DNA from: Crossiella sp. S99.2
GTDB lineage: Bacteria > Actinomycetota > Actinomycetes > Mycobacteriales > Pseudonocardiaceae
Direction of reading: 5' to 3'
Assembly: GCF_023094165.1 (NCBI RefSeq)
Contig: NZ_JALMDK010000005.1
Span: 496,001 to 560,000 of the forward strand
DNA: 64,000 bases
In this document: positions 50,650 through 61,800 of the stretch, in pieces
Position numbering within the stretch: the first letter of the stretch is position 1
Layout of the letters: every line of letters begins with the position of its first letter
Notes under the pieces: generated by a model
The model's input: the letters and a program-made list of their open reading frames with translations, nothing else
What the model was told of the DNA's origin: nothing
Databases searched by the model: none
Position numbers and translations under genes: made by a program

Positions 50650-53600
50650 ATGGCTACCCCGACCGACAAGGTCGTCGAGGCCCTGCGCGCCTCGCTCAAG
50701 GAGACCGAACGCCTGCGGCAGCACAACAAGCAGCTCGACGCCGCCACCCGCGAACCCCTGGCCATCATCGGCCTGAGCTGCCGCCTGCCCGGCGGCGCGG
50801 ACAACCCCGAGGCGCTCTGGCGCCTGGTCACCGGCGGTGTGGACGCGGTCGGCGACCTGCCCACCAACCGCGGCTGGGACCCGGCCACGATCTATGACGC
50901 GGACGCCACCGGACCGCAGGCCACCGAGGCCGGTTTCCTCTACGACGCCACCGAGTTCGACGCCGACTTCTTCGGCATCTCCCCTCGGGAGGCCGCCGCG
51001 ATGGACCCGCAGCAGCGTCTGCTGCTGGAGGCGTCCTGGACCGCGATCGAACACGCCGGCATCGACCCGACCGCGTTGCACGGCAAGCCGGTCGGCGTGT
51101 TCGCCGGTGTCTCCGGCCAGGGCTACGGCGTTGGCCTGCAACAGGCGGGCACCGGCTCCGAGGGCTACTTCCTCACCGGCGGCGCCACCGCGGTCGCCTC
51201 CGGCCGCATCGCCTACACCCTCGGCCTGTCCGGGCCCGCGGTCACCATCGACACCGCCTGCTCCTCCTCCCTAGTAGCCCTGCACCTGGCCGCGCAGTCG
51301 CTGCGCACCGGGGAATGCGAACTGGCGCTGGTCGGCGGCGTCGCGGTGATGGCCACCCCCGGCGCGTTCACCGAGTTCTCCCGGCAGAGCGGCCTGGCTC
51401 CCGACGGCCGCTGCAAGTCCTTCTCCTCCACCGCAGACGGCGTCGGCTGGGGTGAGGGCGTCGGCGTGCTGCTGGTCGCCCGCCTCGCCGACGCGCAGCG
51501 CCTCGGCCACCGGATCCTCGCGGTGGTGCGCGGCAGCGCGATCAACCAGGACGGCGCCTCCAACGGCCTCACCGCACCCAGCGGGCCGGCCCAGCAGCGG
51601 GTCATCCGCGCCGCACTGGCCAACGCCCGACTGTCCACTTCGGACGTCGACGTGGTCGAAGCGCACGGCACCGGCACCACCCTCGGCGACCCGATCGAAG
51701 CCCAGGCCCTGCTGGCAACCTACGGCCAGGACCGGGACCGTCCACTGTGGCTGGGATCGCTCAAGTCCAACATCGGCCACACCCAGGCCGCCTCCGGAAT
51801 CGCGGGCGTCATCAAGATGGTCCTCGCGCTCAACCACGGCGTGCTGCCACGCACCCTGCACGTGGACGAGCCGAGCCCGCACGTGGACTGGTCCGCCGGC
51901 TCGGTCGCCCTGCTCACCGAGGAACAGCCCTGGCCCGAGGGTGTGCGCCGGGCCGCGGTGTCCAGCTTCGGCGTGAGCGGCACCAACGCGCACGTCATCC
52001 TGGAACAGGCCCCCGCCGCAGAACCGGCCGCCCCGGGCACCCCGATCCTCGACGTGGCCCCGATCCTGCTCTCCGCCAAGGGCCTCGACGCCCTGCGCGC
52101 CCAGGCCACCGCCCTCCGCCAGCTGGACGCCCCGCTGCCCGACCTGGCCTACGCCACGCTCACCTCGCGGGCCAAGCTCGGCCACCGCGCACTCGTGCTC
52201 GCCGACACCCGCGACACCCTGCGCACCGCCCTGGACGCCCTCGCCACCGGCGACACCGCCCCAGGCTTGATCCAGGGCGCCGTCGCCGAGGGCCGCACCG
52301 CGTTCCTGTTCTCCGGCCAGGGTTCCCAGCGCCTGGGCATGGGCCGCGAACTGGCCGCGAAGTTCCCGGTGTTCGCCGACGCCTTCGACGCGGTCTGCAC
52401 CGAACTGGACCGGCACCTGGACCGTCCGCTCCGCGAAGTCCTTGACACCGAAGAACTGCACCAGACCGGCTACACCCAGCCCGCCCTGTTCGCCATCGAG
52501 GTCGCGCTGTACCGCCTGGTCGAATCCTTCGGCGTCACCCCCGATGTCGTGGCGGGCCACTCCATCGGCGAGCTGGCCGCCGCGCACATCGCGGGCGTGT
52601 TCTCCCTCCCCGACGCCGCCAAGCTGGTCGCCGCGCGCGGCAGGCTGATGCAGGCGTTGCCCGCCGGTGGCGCCATGGTCGCCGTGCAGGCCAAGGAGGA
52701 GGAGGTCCGGGCGACGGACGAGGTGGCCATCGCCGCGATCAACGGTCCGGACTCGGTGGTCATTTCCGGGACCGAGTCCGCCGTGCTCGCGCTGGCCGCC
52801 GAGTTCGCCGCCCAGGGCCGCAAGACCCGGCGGCTCCAGGTCAGCCACGCCTTCCACTCCCCGCTGATGGACGGCATGCTCGCCGACTTCCGCGCCGTCG
52901 CCGAGACCATTTCCTTTGCCACCCCGGTGATCCCACTGGTCTCCACGCTCACCGGCCAGCCGGTGTCCGCCGAGCTGACCAGCCCGGACTACTGGGTGCG
53001 GCACGTGCGCGAGTCGGTGCGCTTCGCCGACGCGCTGCGCTGCCTGAACGAGGACGAGGTGGTCACCTTCCTGGAGATCGGCCCCGGCGGCGTGCTGTCC
53101 GCACTGGGTCAGGAAACCCTGGACGCCGCCTTCCTGCCGCTGCTGCGCAAGGACCGCGCCGAGCCCGAGGCTCTGCTCACCGGCCTGGCCGAGGCCCTGG
53201 TCCGCGGCGTGGACGTCGATCTGTCCACTGTGGCCGGTGGCAGCCGGATCGACCTGCCCGGCTACCCGTTCCAGCGCCAGCACTACTGGCTGGACGGCGC
53301 GGCCCCCGCCGACGCCGCGGCACTCGGCCTGACCGCCGCCGAGCACCCGCTGCTCGGCGCGGCCCTGCCGCTGCCAGGCAGCGACGGCTTCGTCTTCACC
53401 GGCAGCCTCTCCCTGCGCACCCACCCCTGGCTGGCCGACCACACCGTCCTGGACACGGTCCTGTTGCCCGGCACCGCCTTTGTCGACCTGGCCCTGCACG
53501 CCGGCCGCCAGCTCGGCGCGGACACCGTGGCCGAACTGACCATCGAGGCCCCGGTGGTGCTGCCCGCCGACGGCGCGGTCCAGCTCCAGCTCGCGGTCAC

Positions 53601-55800
53601 CGCCCTGGACGAGACCGGCCGCCGCGGCCTGACCCTGCACTCCCGCACCGGCGACACCTGGCTCCGGCACGCCAGCGGCCTGCTCGCCACCGACTCCGCA
53701 CCCGCCCAGCCGGAAGGCGTGTGGCCGCCCGCCGACGCCGTCCCGGTGGACGTCTCCGGGCTCTACGACCGGGTCGCCGAATGGGGCTACGACTACGGCC
53801 CCACCTTCCAGGGCCTCAAAGCCGCCTGGCAGCACGGCACCGACGTGCTCGCCGAAGTGACCCTGCCCGACAACGACGGCGCCGAGTTCGGCGTGCACCC
53901 GGCCCTGCTGGACGCCGCGCTGCACGCGGTCGGCCTGGGCACCCTGATCGCCGACACCGGCCAGGCCCGGCTGCCCTTCCTGTGGAACGACGTCACCCTG
54001 CACCAGCCCGGCGCCTCCACCGTCCGCGTCCGCCTCACCCCGGTCGCCGCCGACGCCGTCTCGCTCACCCTGTCCGACACCGCGGGCAACCCGGTCGCCT
54101 CAATCGGCTCGCTGGTACTCCGCCCGGTCTCCGCCGAACAGCTCCAGACCGCACGGGACAGCAACGACTCTCTGTTCCGCCTGGACTGGACCAAACTGTC
54201 CACAGTGGAGTCCGAACTGACCGACGCGGTGGTCGTGCACAGCACCGAATCCGACGTCCGGGCCGCCACCGCACACATCCTGCAGGCCGCGCAGGACTTC
54301 CTGGCCAACCCGGAACTCGCCCTCGACCGGCTGATCGTGGTCACCGCCAACGCGGACACCGACCTGGCCGCCGCCGCCGTGCACGGCCTGATCCGCGCCG
54401 CCCAGGCCGAGGAGCCCGGCCGGTTCGTCCTGGTCGACACCGACGACCAGGCCCTGATCGCGGCCGCGGTGGCCACCGGCGAACCCGAACTCCGGATCCG
54501 CGGCGGCAAGGTTTACGCCCCGCGCCTGGCCCGCGCCACCGGCACCGCCGCCAAACTCGACGGCCCGGTGCTGGTGACCGGCGCGACCGGCAGCCTCGGC
54601 ACGCTGTTCGCCCGCCACCTGGTCACCGAACACGGCATCCGCGACCTGGTCCTCACCAGCCGCCGCGGCCTCGACGCCCCCGGCGCCACCGACCTCCGCG
54701 ACGAGCTGACCGCCTTGGGCGCCAACGTGATCGTCGCCGCCTGCGACGCCGCCGACCGCGAGGCCCTGGCCGCCCTGCTCGCCGAACACCCGGTCAACGC
54801 CGTGGTGCACACCGCGGGCGTGCTCGACGACGGCATGCTCACCGCGCTCACCCCCGACCGCCTGGACACCGTGCTGCGCCCCAAACTGGACGCCGCCCGC
54901 AACCTGGACGAACTGACCGGCCCGGACACCACCCTGGTGCTGTTCTCCTCGGCCGCGGCCACCTTCGGCAACGCCGGTCAGGGCAACTACGCCGCCGCCA
55001 ACGCGGTCCTGGATACCCTGGCCCGCCGGCGTTCCAAGCAGGGCAAGCCCACCGTGTCGCTGGCCTGGGGCCTGTGGGCACAGGGCATGGCCGACGGCGT
55101 GGACACCACCCGGCTCACCCGCGGCGGCGTCAACGCACTGTCCACAACGGACGGTCTCGCGTTGTTCGACGCGGCCCTCGGCTCTGGCGAATCGGTGCTG
55201 GTGCCGATGCGCCTGTCCACCAAGGCCACCAGCGAGGAGATCCCGCCGCTGCTGCGCGGCCTGATCAAGCCCAAGCCGCGCAAGGCCACCGAATCCGGTT
55301 CGGACGCCCTGCGCCAGCGACTGGCCGGACTCGACCTGGACGACCGGGCCACCGCGCTCATCGACCTGGTGCGCGCCAAGGCCGCCGCCGTGCTTGGCCA
55401 CGGCTCGGCCGGTGCGGTGCAGGAAAGCCGCGCCTTCCAGGACCTGGGCTTCGACTCGCTCACCGCGGTCGAACTGCGCAACCAGCTCACCGCCGCCACC
55501 GGCCTGCGGCTGCCCGCCACCCTGGTCTTCGACTACCCCACCCCGGTCGCCCTCGCCGGCTACCTCCTGGAGGAACTGCCGGTCGAACAGACCACCGTCC
55601 CGGTGCTGGCCGAACTGGACCGCCTCGCGGCCAGTCTGACCGCGCTCACCGGGGACACCCGCGCCGAAGCCGTCGCGAGACTCCGGGCCCTGCTGTCCAC
55701 AGTGGACGGACTGCCCGACCAGACCCCCGCCGCCCAGCTCGACTCGGCCACCGACGACGAACTCTTCGCCCTCGTCGACTCCGAGCTTGGCGTCCACTGA
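50650..55800 (+). CDS. PKS5: module 8 (KS-AT-DH-KR-ACP)
   Basis: The product is 1,716 residues. The N-terminal docking helix (DKVVEALRASLKETERLR) differs from those of PKS2, 3, 4 and 6. KS8 C204. AT8 GHSIG (S638) with HAFH 733-736, malonyl. DH8 has the catalytic H931 and D1088, but the conserved Gly of HxxxGxxxxP is Asp (D935 in HTVLDTVLLP). KR8 has TGATGSLG, LDD 1392-1394 and Y1447, B type. ACP8 S1603. Expected product is an alpha,beta-alkene if DH8 works, or a hydroxyl if it does not. The type of the next ketosynthase (KS9) argues for the alkene. The C-terminal tail ends DELFALVDSELG. A 29-bp gap separates it from PKS6. Confidence 0.96.
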   Translation: MATPTDKVVEALRASLKETERLRQHNKQLDAATREPLAIIGLSCRLPGGADNPEALWRLVTGGVDAVGDLPTNRGWDPATIYDADATGPQATEAGFLYDATEFDADFFGISPREAAAMDPQQRLLLEASWTAIEHAGIDPTALHGKPVGVFAGVSGQGYGVGLQQAGTGSEGYFLTGGATAVASGRIAYTLGLSGPAVTIDTACSSSLVALHLAAQSLRTGECELALVGGVAVMATPGAFTEFSRQSGLAPDGRCKSFSSTADGVGWGEGVGVLLVARLADAQRLGHRILAVVRGSAINQDGASNGLTAPSGPAQQRVIRAALANARLSTSDVDVVEAHGTGTTLGDPIEAQALLATYGQDRDRPLWLGSLKSNIGHTQAASGIAGVIKMVLALNHGVLPRTLHVDEPSPHVDWSAGSVALLTEEQPWPEGVRRAAVSSFGVSGTNAHVILEQAPAAEPAAPGTPILDVAPILLSAKGLDALRAQATALRQLDAPLPDLAYATLTSRAKLGHRALVLADTRDTLRTALDALATGDTAPGLIQGAVAEGRTAFLFSGQGSQRLGMGRELAAKFPVFADAFDAVCTELDRHLDRPLREVLDTEELHQTGYTQPALFAIEVALYRLVESFGVTPDVVAGHSIGELAAAHIAGVFSLPDAAKLVAARGRLMQALPAGGAMVAVQAKEEEVRATDEVAIAAINGPDSVVISGTESAVLALAAEFAAQGRKTRRLQVSHAFHSPLMDGMLADFRAVAETISFATPVIPLVSTLTGQPVSAELTSPDYWVRHVRESVRFADALRCLNEDEVVTFLEIGPGGVLSALGQETLDAAFLPLLRKDRAEPEALLTGLAEALVRGVDVDLSTVAGGSRIDLPGYPFQRQHYWLDGAAPADAAALGLTAAEHPLLGAALPLPGSDGFVFTGSLSLRTHPWLADHTVLDTVLLPGTAFVDLALHAGRQLGADTVAELTIEAPVVLPADGAVQLQLAVTALDETGRRGLTLHSRTGDTWLRHASGLLATDSAPAQPEGVWPPADAVPVDVSGLYDRVAEWGYDYGPTFQGLKAAWQHGTDVLAEVTLPDNDGAEFGVHPALLDAALHAVGLGTLIADTGQARLPFLWNDVTLHQPGASTVRVRLTPVAADAVSLTLSDTAGNPVASIGSLVLRPVSAEQLQTARDSNDSLFRLDWTKLSTVESELTDAVVVHSTESDVRAATAHILQAAQDFLANPELALDRLIVVTANADTDLAAAAVHGLIRAAQAEEPGRFVLVDTDDQALIAAAVATGEPELRIRGGKVYAPRLARATGTAAKLDGPVLVTGATGSLGTLFARHLVTEHGIRDLVLTSRRGLDAPGATDLRDELTALGANVIVAACDAADREALAALLAEHPVNAVVHTAGVLDDGMLTALTPDRLDTVLRPKLDAARNLDELTGPDTTLVLFSSAAATFGNAGQGNYAAANAVLDTLARRRSKQGKPTVSLAWGLWAQGMADGVDTTRLTRGGVNALSTTDGLALFDAALGSGESVLVPMRLSTKATSEEIPPLLRGLIKPKPRKATESGSDALRQRLAGLDLDDRATALIDLVRAKAAAVLGHGSAGAVQESRAFQDLGFDSLTAVELRNQLTAATGLRLPATLVFDYPTPVALAGYLLEELPVEQTTVPVLAELDRLAASLTALTGDTRAEAVARLRALLSTVDGLPDQTPAAQLDSATDDELFALVDSELGVH

Positions 55801-55829
55801 CCACCGACAAAAGATACTGAGGGGGCGGC

Positions 55830-58800
55830 ATGTCGCCGACGACTGAGGACAAGCTCCGCGACTACCTGAAGCGGGTCATCGCGGACCTCCAGCAGACCAA
55901 GGCGCGCCTGCACGAGGTGGAGGCCGAGGACCGCGAGCCGATCGCGATCGTCGGCATGGCCTGCCGCTACCCCGGCGGGGTCAGCTCGCCCGAGGACCTG
56001 TGGCGGCTGGTGGACAGTGGCGGCGACGCCATCTCCGGCTTCCCGGCCAACCGCGGCTGGGACCTCAACGGCCTCTACCACCCCGACCCCGAACACCCCG
56101 GCACCTCATACGTGCGGGAGAGCGGGTTCCTGCACACCGCCGACGAGTTCGACCCCGGCTTCTTCGGCATCTCCCCGCGCGAAGCCCTGGCCATGGACCC
56201 GCAGCAGCGCCTGCTGCTGGAGACCGCCTGGGAGACCTTCGAGCGCGCGGGCATCGACCCGGCCACGGTGCGTGGCAGCAAGACCGGCGTGTTCGCGGGC
56301 CTGATGTACCACGACTACGCGGCCCGCCTGCACAGCGTGCCCGCCGGCGTCGAGGGCTACCTCAGCACCGGCAACTCCGGCAGCGTGGTCTCCGGCCGGG
56401 TGTCCTACACCCTTGGCCTGGAAGGGCCTTCGGTCACCATCGACACCGCGTGCTCGTCCTCGCTGGTGGCGCTGCACCTGGCCGTGCAGTCGCTGCGCAA
56501 CGGCGAGTGCACCCTCGCGCTGGCCGGTGGCGTGGCGATCATGTCCACCCCGGGCGCCTTCGTCGAGTTCTCCCGCCAGCGCGGCCTCGCCCCCGACGGC
56601 CGCTCCAAGTCCTTCGCCGCGGCCGCCGACGGCACCTCCTGGTCCGAGGGCGTCGGCATGCTCCTGGTCGAGCGCCTCTCCGACGCGCAGCGCAACGGGC
56701 ACCCGATCCTCGCGGTGGTGCGTGGCAGCGCGGTCAACCAGGACGGCGCGTCCAACGGCCTCACCGCGCCGAACGGCCCGTCCCAGCGCCGGGTGATCCG
56801 CGCCGCGCTGGCCAACGCCCAGCTCGCCGCCGAGGACGTGGACGCGGTCGAGGCGCACGGCACCGGCACCGTGCTCGGCGACCCGATCGAAGCCCAGGCC
56901 CTGCTTGCCACCTACGGCAAGGAGAAGTCGGCTGAGCAGCCGCTCTGGCTCGGCTCGCTCAAGTCCAACCTCGGTCACACCCAGGCCGCAGCCGGTGTCG
57001 GCGGCATCATCAAGATGGTCATGGCACTGCGCAACGGCGTGCTGCCGCAGACCCTGCACGTGGACGAGCCCACCCCGCACGTGGACTGGTCCGCGGGCGC
57101 CGTCTCGCTGCTCACCGAGGCCCAGCCGTGGCCGGACACCGGCCGCCCGCGCCGCGCCGCCGTGTCCAGCTTCGGCGTCTCCGGCACCAACGCGCACACC
57201 ATCCTGGAACAGGCCCCCGCCGCCGAATTCGCCGAGCCCGCAACGGTTCCGGCGGTGCTGCCGATCGCGCTGTCCGCCCGCGGCCCCGAGGCCCTGCGGG
57301 CCCAGGCCGCCAACCTGCTCACCTTCCTCGACCGGAACCCGGACCTCCCGCTCGCCGACCTCGGCCGCGCCCTCGCCCTGGGCCGCAGCGCCTTCGAACA
57401 CCGCGCCGTCGCCCTCACCCGCGACCCCGCCGACCTGCGCGGCGCGCTCACCGCGCTCGCCGCCGGGACCCCGGCCGCGAACCTGGTCACCGGCGAGAGC
57501 ATCGGCACCGGCAAGGTCGTCTTCGTTTTCCCCGGCCAGGGCTCGCAGTGGCAGGGCATGGCCGTCGAACTCCTGGCGACCTCCCCGGTCTTCGCCGCCC
57601 GCCTCACCGAATGCGCCGAGGCCCTCCGCGAGTTCACCGACTGGGACCTCCTCGACGTCCTGCGCACCGGTGACTTCGACCAGGTTGACGTCGTGCAGCC
57701 CGCACTGTGGGCGGTCATGGTGTCCCTGGCCGCGCTGTGGCGGGCCAACGGCGTCGAACCCACCGCGGTCATCGGCCACTCCCAGGGCGAGATCGCCGCC
57801 GCCGCGGTGTCCGGCGCACTGTCGCTGCGGGACGCGGCCAAGGTGGTCGCGTTGCGCAGCAAGGCAATCCGCGCACTGGCGGGCAAGGGCGGCATGATGT
57901 CGATCTCGCTGCCAGTAGCCGACGTGGAAGCCCGCCTGATCCGCTGGGACGGCCGGATCTCGGTCGCCGCGGTCAACGGCAGCGCCTCCGTGGTGGTCGC
58001 CGGTGACCCGGACGCCCTGGAAGAGCTGTTCATCGACTGCGAGACCGCGGAAATCCGGGTGCGCAAGATCCCGGTGGACTACGCCTCGCACTCCGCGCAC
58101 GTGGAGACCGTCCACGCCGAACTCCTCGAAGTCCTCAGTGGACTGGAGCCTAAGGCCGCCGAGATCCCGTTCTACTCCACCGTTTTCGCCGAGCGATTCG
58201 ACACCACCGGCCTGGACGCCGAGTACTGGTACACCAACCTGCGCCAGACCGTGCGGTTCGAGGAAACCGTGCGACTGCTGGGCGAGGCCGGGTTCCGCTT
58301 CTTCGTCGAGGCCAGCCCGCACCCGGTGCTCACCTTCGGAATCCAGGAAACCGTGGAGGCCGTCGCGGTCGGCTCGCTGCGCCGGGACGAAGGCGGCCTG
58401 GACCGCTTCCTGAACTCCCTGGCTGAAGGCCAGGTTCGCGGCCTGCCCATGCGCTGGGACACCCTGTGGGGTGGCAGCGCACACCTCGACCTGCCCACCT
58501 ACGCCTTCCAGCGCAAGCGGTTCTGGCTGGAGGACGGCACCCCCGCCGTCGAGCACACCGCCGCCCCGGCCGACGCCGAGTTCTGGGCAGCGGTCGAGAC
58601 CGAGGACCTCGGCACCCTGGCCGCCACCCTGGGCGCCGAGGCCGACACCCTCACCGGCGTGCTGCCGGTGCTCGCCGCCTGGCGCCGCCAGCGCCGCGAA
58701 CAGTCCACTGTGGACGGCTGGCGGTACCGGGTGGAATGGCGGTCGATCACCCCGCCCGCGGCCACCCTCACCGGTGACTGGCTGGTCATCCAGCCCGAAG

Positions 58801-61800
58801 GCCACACCAAAACCGTGCTGCCCGGCGCACACGTCCTGGAAATCGGCGGCTCCCTGGACCGCGCCACCCTCGCGGACCGCCTGACCGCACTCGACTTCGC
58901 CCCCGCCGGAGTGCTGTCCCTGCTCGCCCTGGACGAATCCCCGCTGGCCGAACACCCGCTGCCCGCCGGACTCGCCGGCACCGTGGTGCTCACCCAGGCC
59001 CTCGGCGACGCCGGGATCAGCGCGCCACTCTGGTGCGCCACCCGCGGCGCCATCTCCACCTCCCCTGTGACCACTGTCGGCCCTGGCAAGCAGGCCTCCG
59101 CAGACCGCGTCCGCAGCGCCACCCAGGCCCAGATCTGGGGTCTTGGCCGGGTCATCGCCCTGGAACACCCCGAACGCTGGGGCGGCCTGGTCGACCTGCC
59201 CGACCGCCTCGACGACACCACCACCGCCCGCCTGCACGCGGTGCTCGCCGCGGCCGATGAGGACCAGGTCGCCCTCCGCGCCGCCGGGATCTTCGCCCGC
59301 CGCCTCGGCCACGCCCCGCTCGGCTCGGCCGCCCCGGTCCGCAGCTGGCAGCCCACCGGCACCGCACTGGTCACCGACGGCTCCGGCGCACTCGGCTCGC
59401 TGGTCGCGCAGTGGCTGTCCCGCAACGGCATCGAGCACCTGGTGCTCGCCGGAACCCACGACGACAGCGCGGAAACCCTGCGCGCCCAACTGGAAGCCGA
59501 CGGCACCCGGGTCACCCTGGCCGCCTGCGAGGTCGGCGACCGGGCCGCGCTGCGCGCCGTGCTGGCCGAGCACAACCCGGCCACCGTGGTGCACGCCCCG
59601 CCGGTCGTCCCGCTGAACCCCTTGGCGGACACCGATCTCGCCGGCTTCGCCGCCGTGGTCAACGCCAAGACCGCCGCCGCCGCGCACCTGGACGCCCTGC
59701 TCGACGACACCGTCGAGACCGTGGTGTTCTGCTCCTCGGTCGCCGGGATCTGGGGCGGCGGCAACCAGGGCGCCTACGCCGCGGGCACCGCCTACCTGGA
59801 CGCGCTCGCCGAGGCCCGCCGCGGTCGCGGCCTGCCCGGCACCGCCATCGCGTGGAGCCCATGGGACGGCGGCGACACCACCACCGAGGACAGCTACGGC
59901 GAGTTCCTGCGCCGCCGCGGCGTCACCGCGATGGACCCGGAACTCGCGCTGTCCGCACTGCGCCAGGCCATCGAGCACGACGAGCCGGTGCTCACCGTGG
60001 CCGACATCGACTGGGCCCGGTTCGTGCCCGGCTTCACCGCCGCCCGCCCGAGTCACCTCTTCGACGAACTGCCCGAGGCCCAGGCCCTCACCGAGGCCGA
60101 ACCCGCCGCGGCGGTGGAAACCTCCCCGCTGGTGCAGCGCCTGTCCGGACTGTCCGAAGTGGACCAGTTCAAGCTGGTCCTGGACCTGGTCCGCACCCAG
60201 CTCGCCGCGGTCCTGGAACACGCCTCCCCGGACGCCGTCGACGTCAACCGCGCCTTCCGCGAACTCGGCTTCGACTCACTCACCGCGGTCGACCTGCGCA
60301 ACCGCCTCAACACCGCCACCGGCCTGAAACTCCCGGCCACCCTGGTCTTCGACTACCCGACTGCCACCGTGCTCGCCGAGCACCTGCGCGGCGAACTCGT
60401 CGGCCACGCCGCCCAGATCGCCGGACCGGTGTACACCGCGGCCGCCGATGACGAGCCGATCGCCATCATCGGCATGGCCTGCCGCTTCCCCGGCGGCGTC
60501 ACCAGCCCGGAAGCGTTGTGGCGCCTCATCGAGGCCGGTGGCGACGCGATCACCGGGTTCCCCACCGACCGCGGCTGGGACCTCGGCGCGCTGATCGACC
60601 CTAACGGCCGCACCGGATCCAGCTACGTCGGCCACGGCGGCTTCCTGCACGACGCGAGCGAGTTCGACCCGGCCTTCTTCGGCATCTCCCCGCGCGAGGC
60701 CCTGGCCATGGACCCGCAGCACCGCCTGCTGCTGGAAACCTCCTGGGAGACCTTCGAGCGCGCCGGCATCGACCCGGACTCCTTGCGCGGCAGCCGGACC
60801 GGAGTGTTCGCCGGGACCAACGGCCAGCACTACGCCCCGCTGCTGGCCGGTGCCCCGGAGAACCTCTCCGGCTACCTGGCCACCGGCAACGGCGCCAGCG
60901 TGCTCTCCGGCCGGGTCTCCTACACCTTCGGCCTTGAGGGCCCGGCGGTCACCGTTGACACGGCCTGCTCCTCCTCGCTGGTCGCCCTGCACTGGGCGGT
61001 CCAGTCGCTGCGCAACGGCGAATGCTCCCTCGCCCTGGCCGGTGGCGTGACAATCATGTCCACCCCGGACATGTTCTTCGAGTTCAGCCGCCAGAACGGC
61101 CTCGCCCGCGACGGCCGCTCCAAGGCATTCGCGGCCGCCGCGGACGGTTTCGCCCTCGCCGAGGGCGTGGGCATGCTGCTGGTCGAACGCCTCTCCGACG
61201 CCCGCCGCAACGGCCACCCGGTGCTGGCCATCGTCAAGGGCAGCGCGGTCAACCAGGACGGCGCCTCCAACGGCCTCACCGCCCCCAACGGCCCATCCCA
61301 GCAACGCGTCATCCGCCAGGCCCTGGCCAACGCCGGACTGTCCACTTCGGACGTCGACCTGGTCGAGGCGCACGGCACCGGCACCACCCTTGGCGACCCG
61401 ATCGAAGCCCAGGCGCTCATCGCGACCTACGGCCAGGACCGGGAAACCCCGCTGTGGCTGGGATCCCTGAAGTCCAACATCGGCCACACCCAGGCCGCCG
61501 CCGGGGTCGCGGGTGTGATGAAGACCGTGCTGGCCATGCACCACGGCCTGCTGCCCAAGACCCTGCACATCGACGCGCCCAGCCCGCAGATCGACTGGTC
61601 CGCCGGATCCGTCTCGCTGCTCACCGAGGCCCAGCCCTGGCCCGATGGCGTGCGCCGCGCGGCGGTGTCCAGCTTCGGTATCAGTGGCACCAACGCGCAC
61701 GTCATCATCGAAGCGGCCCCCGCCGAGGAGCCGCTCGAAACCTCCACTGTGGACACTCCGGTGCCGGTGCGGCTCACCGCCCGCACCCCCGAAGCCCTGC

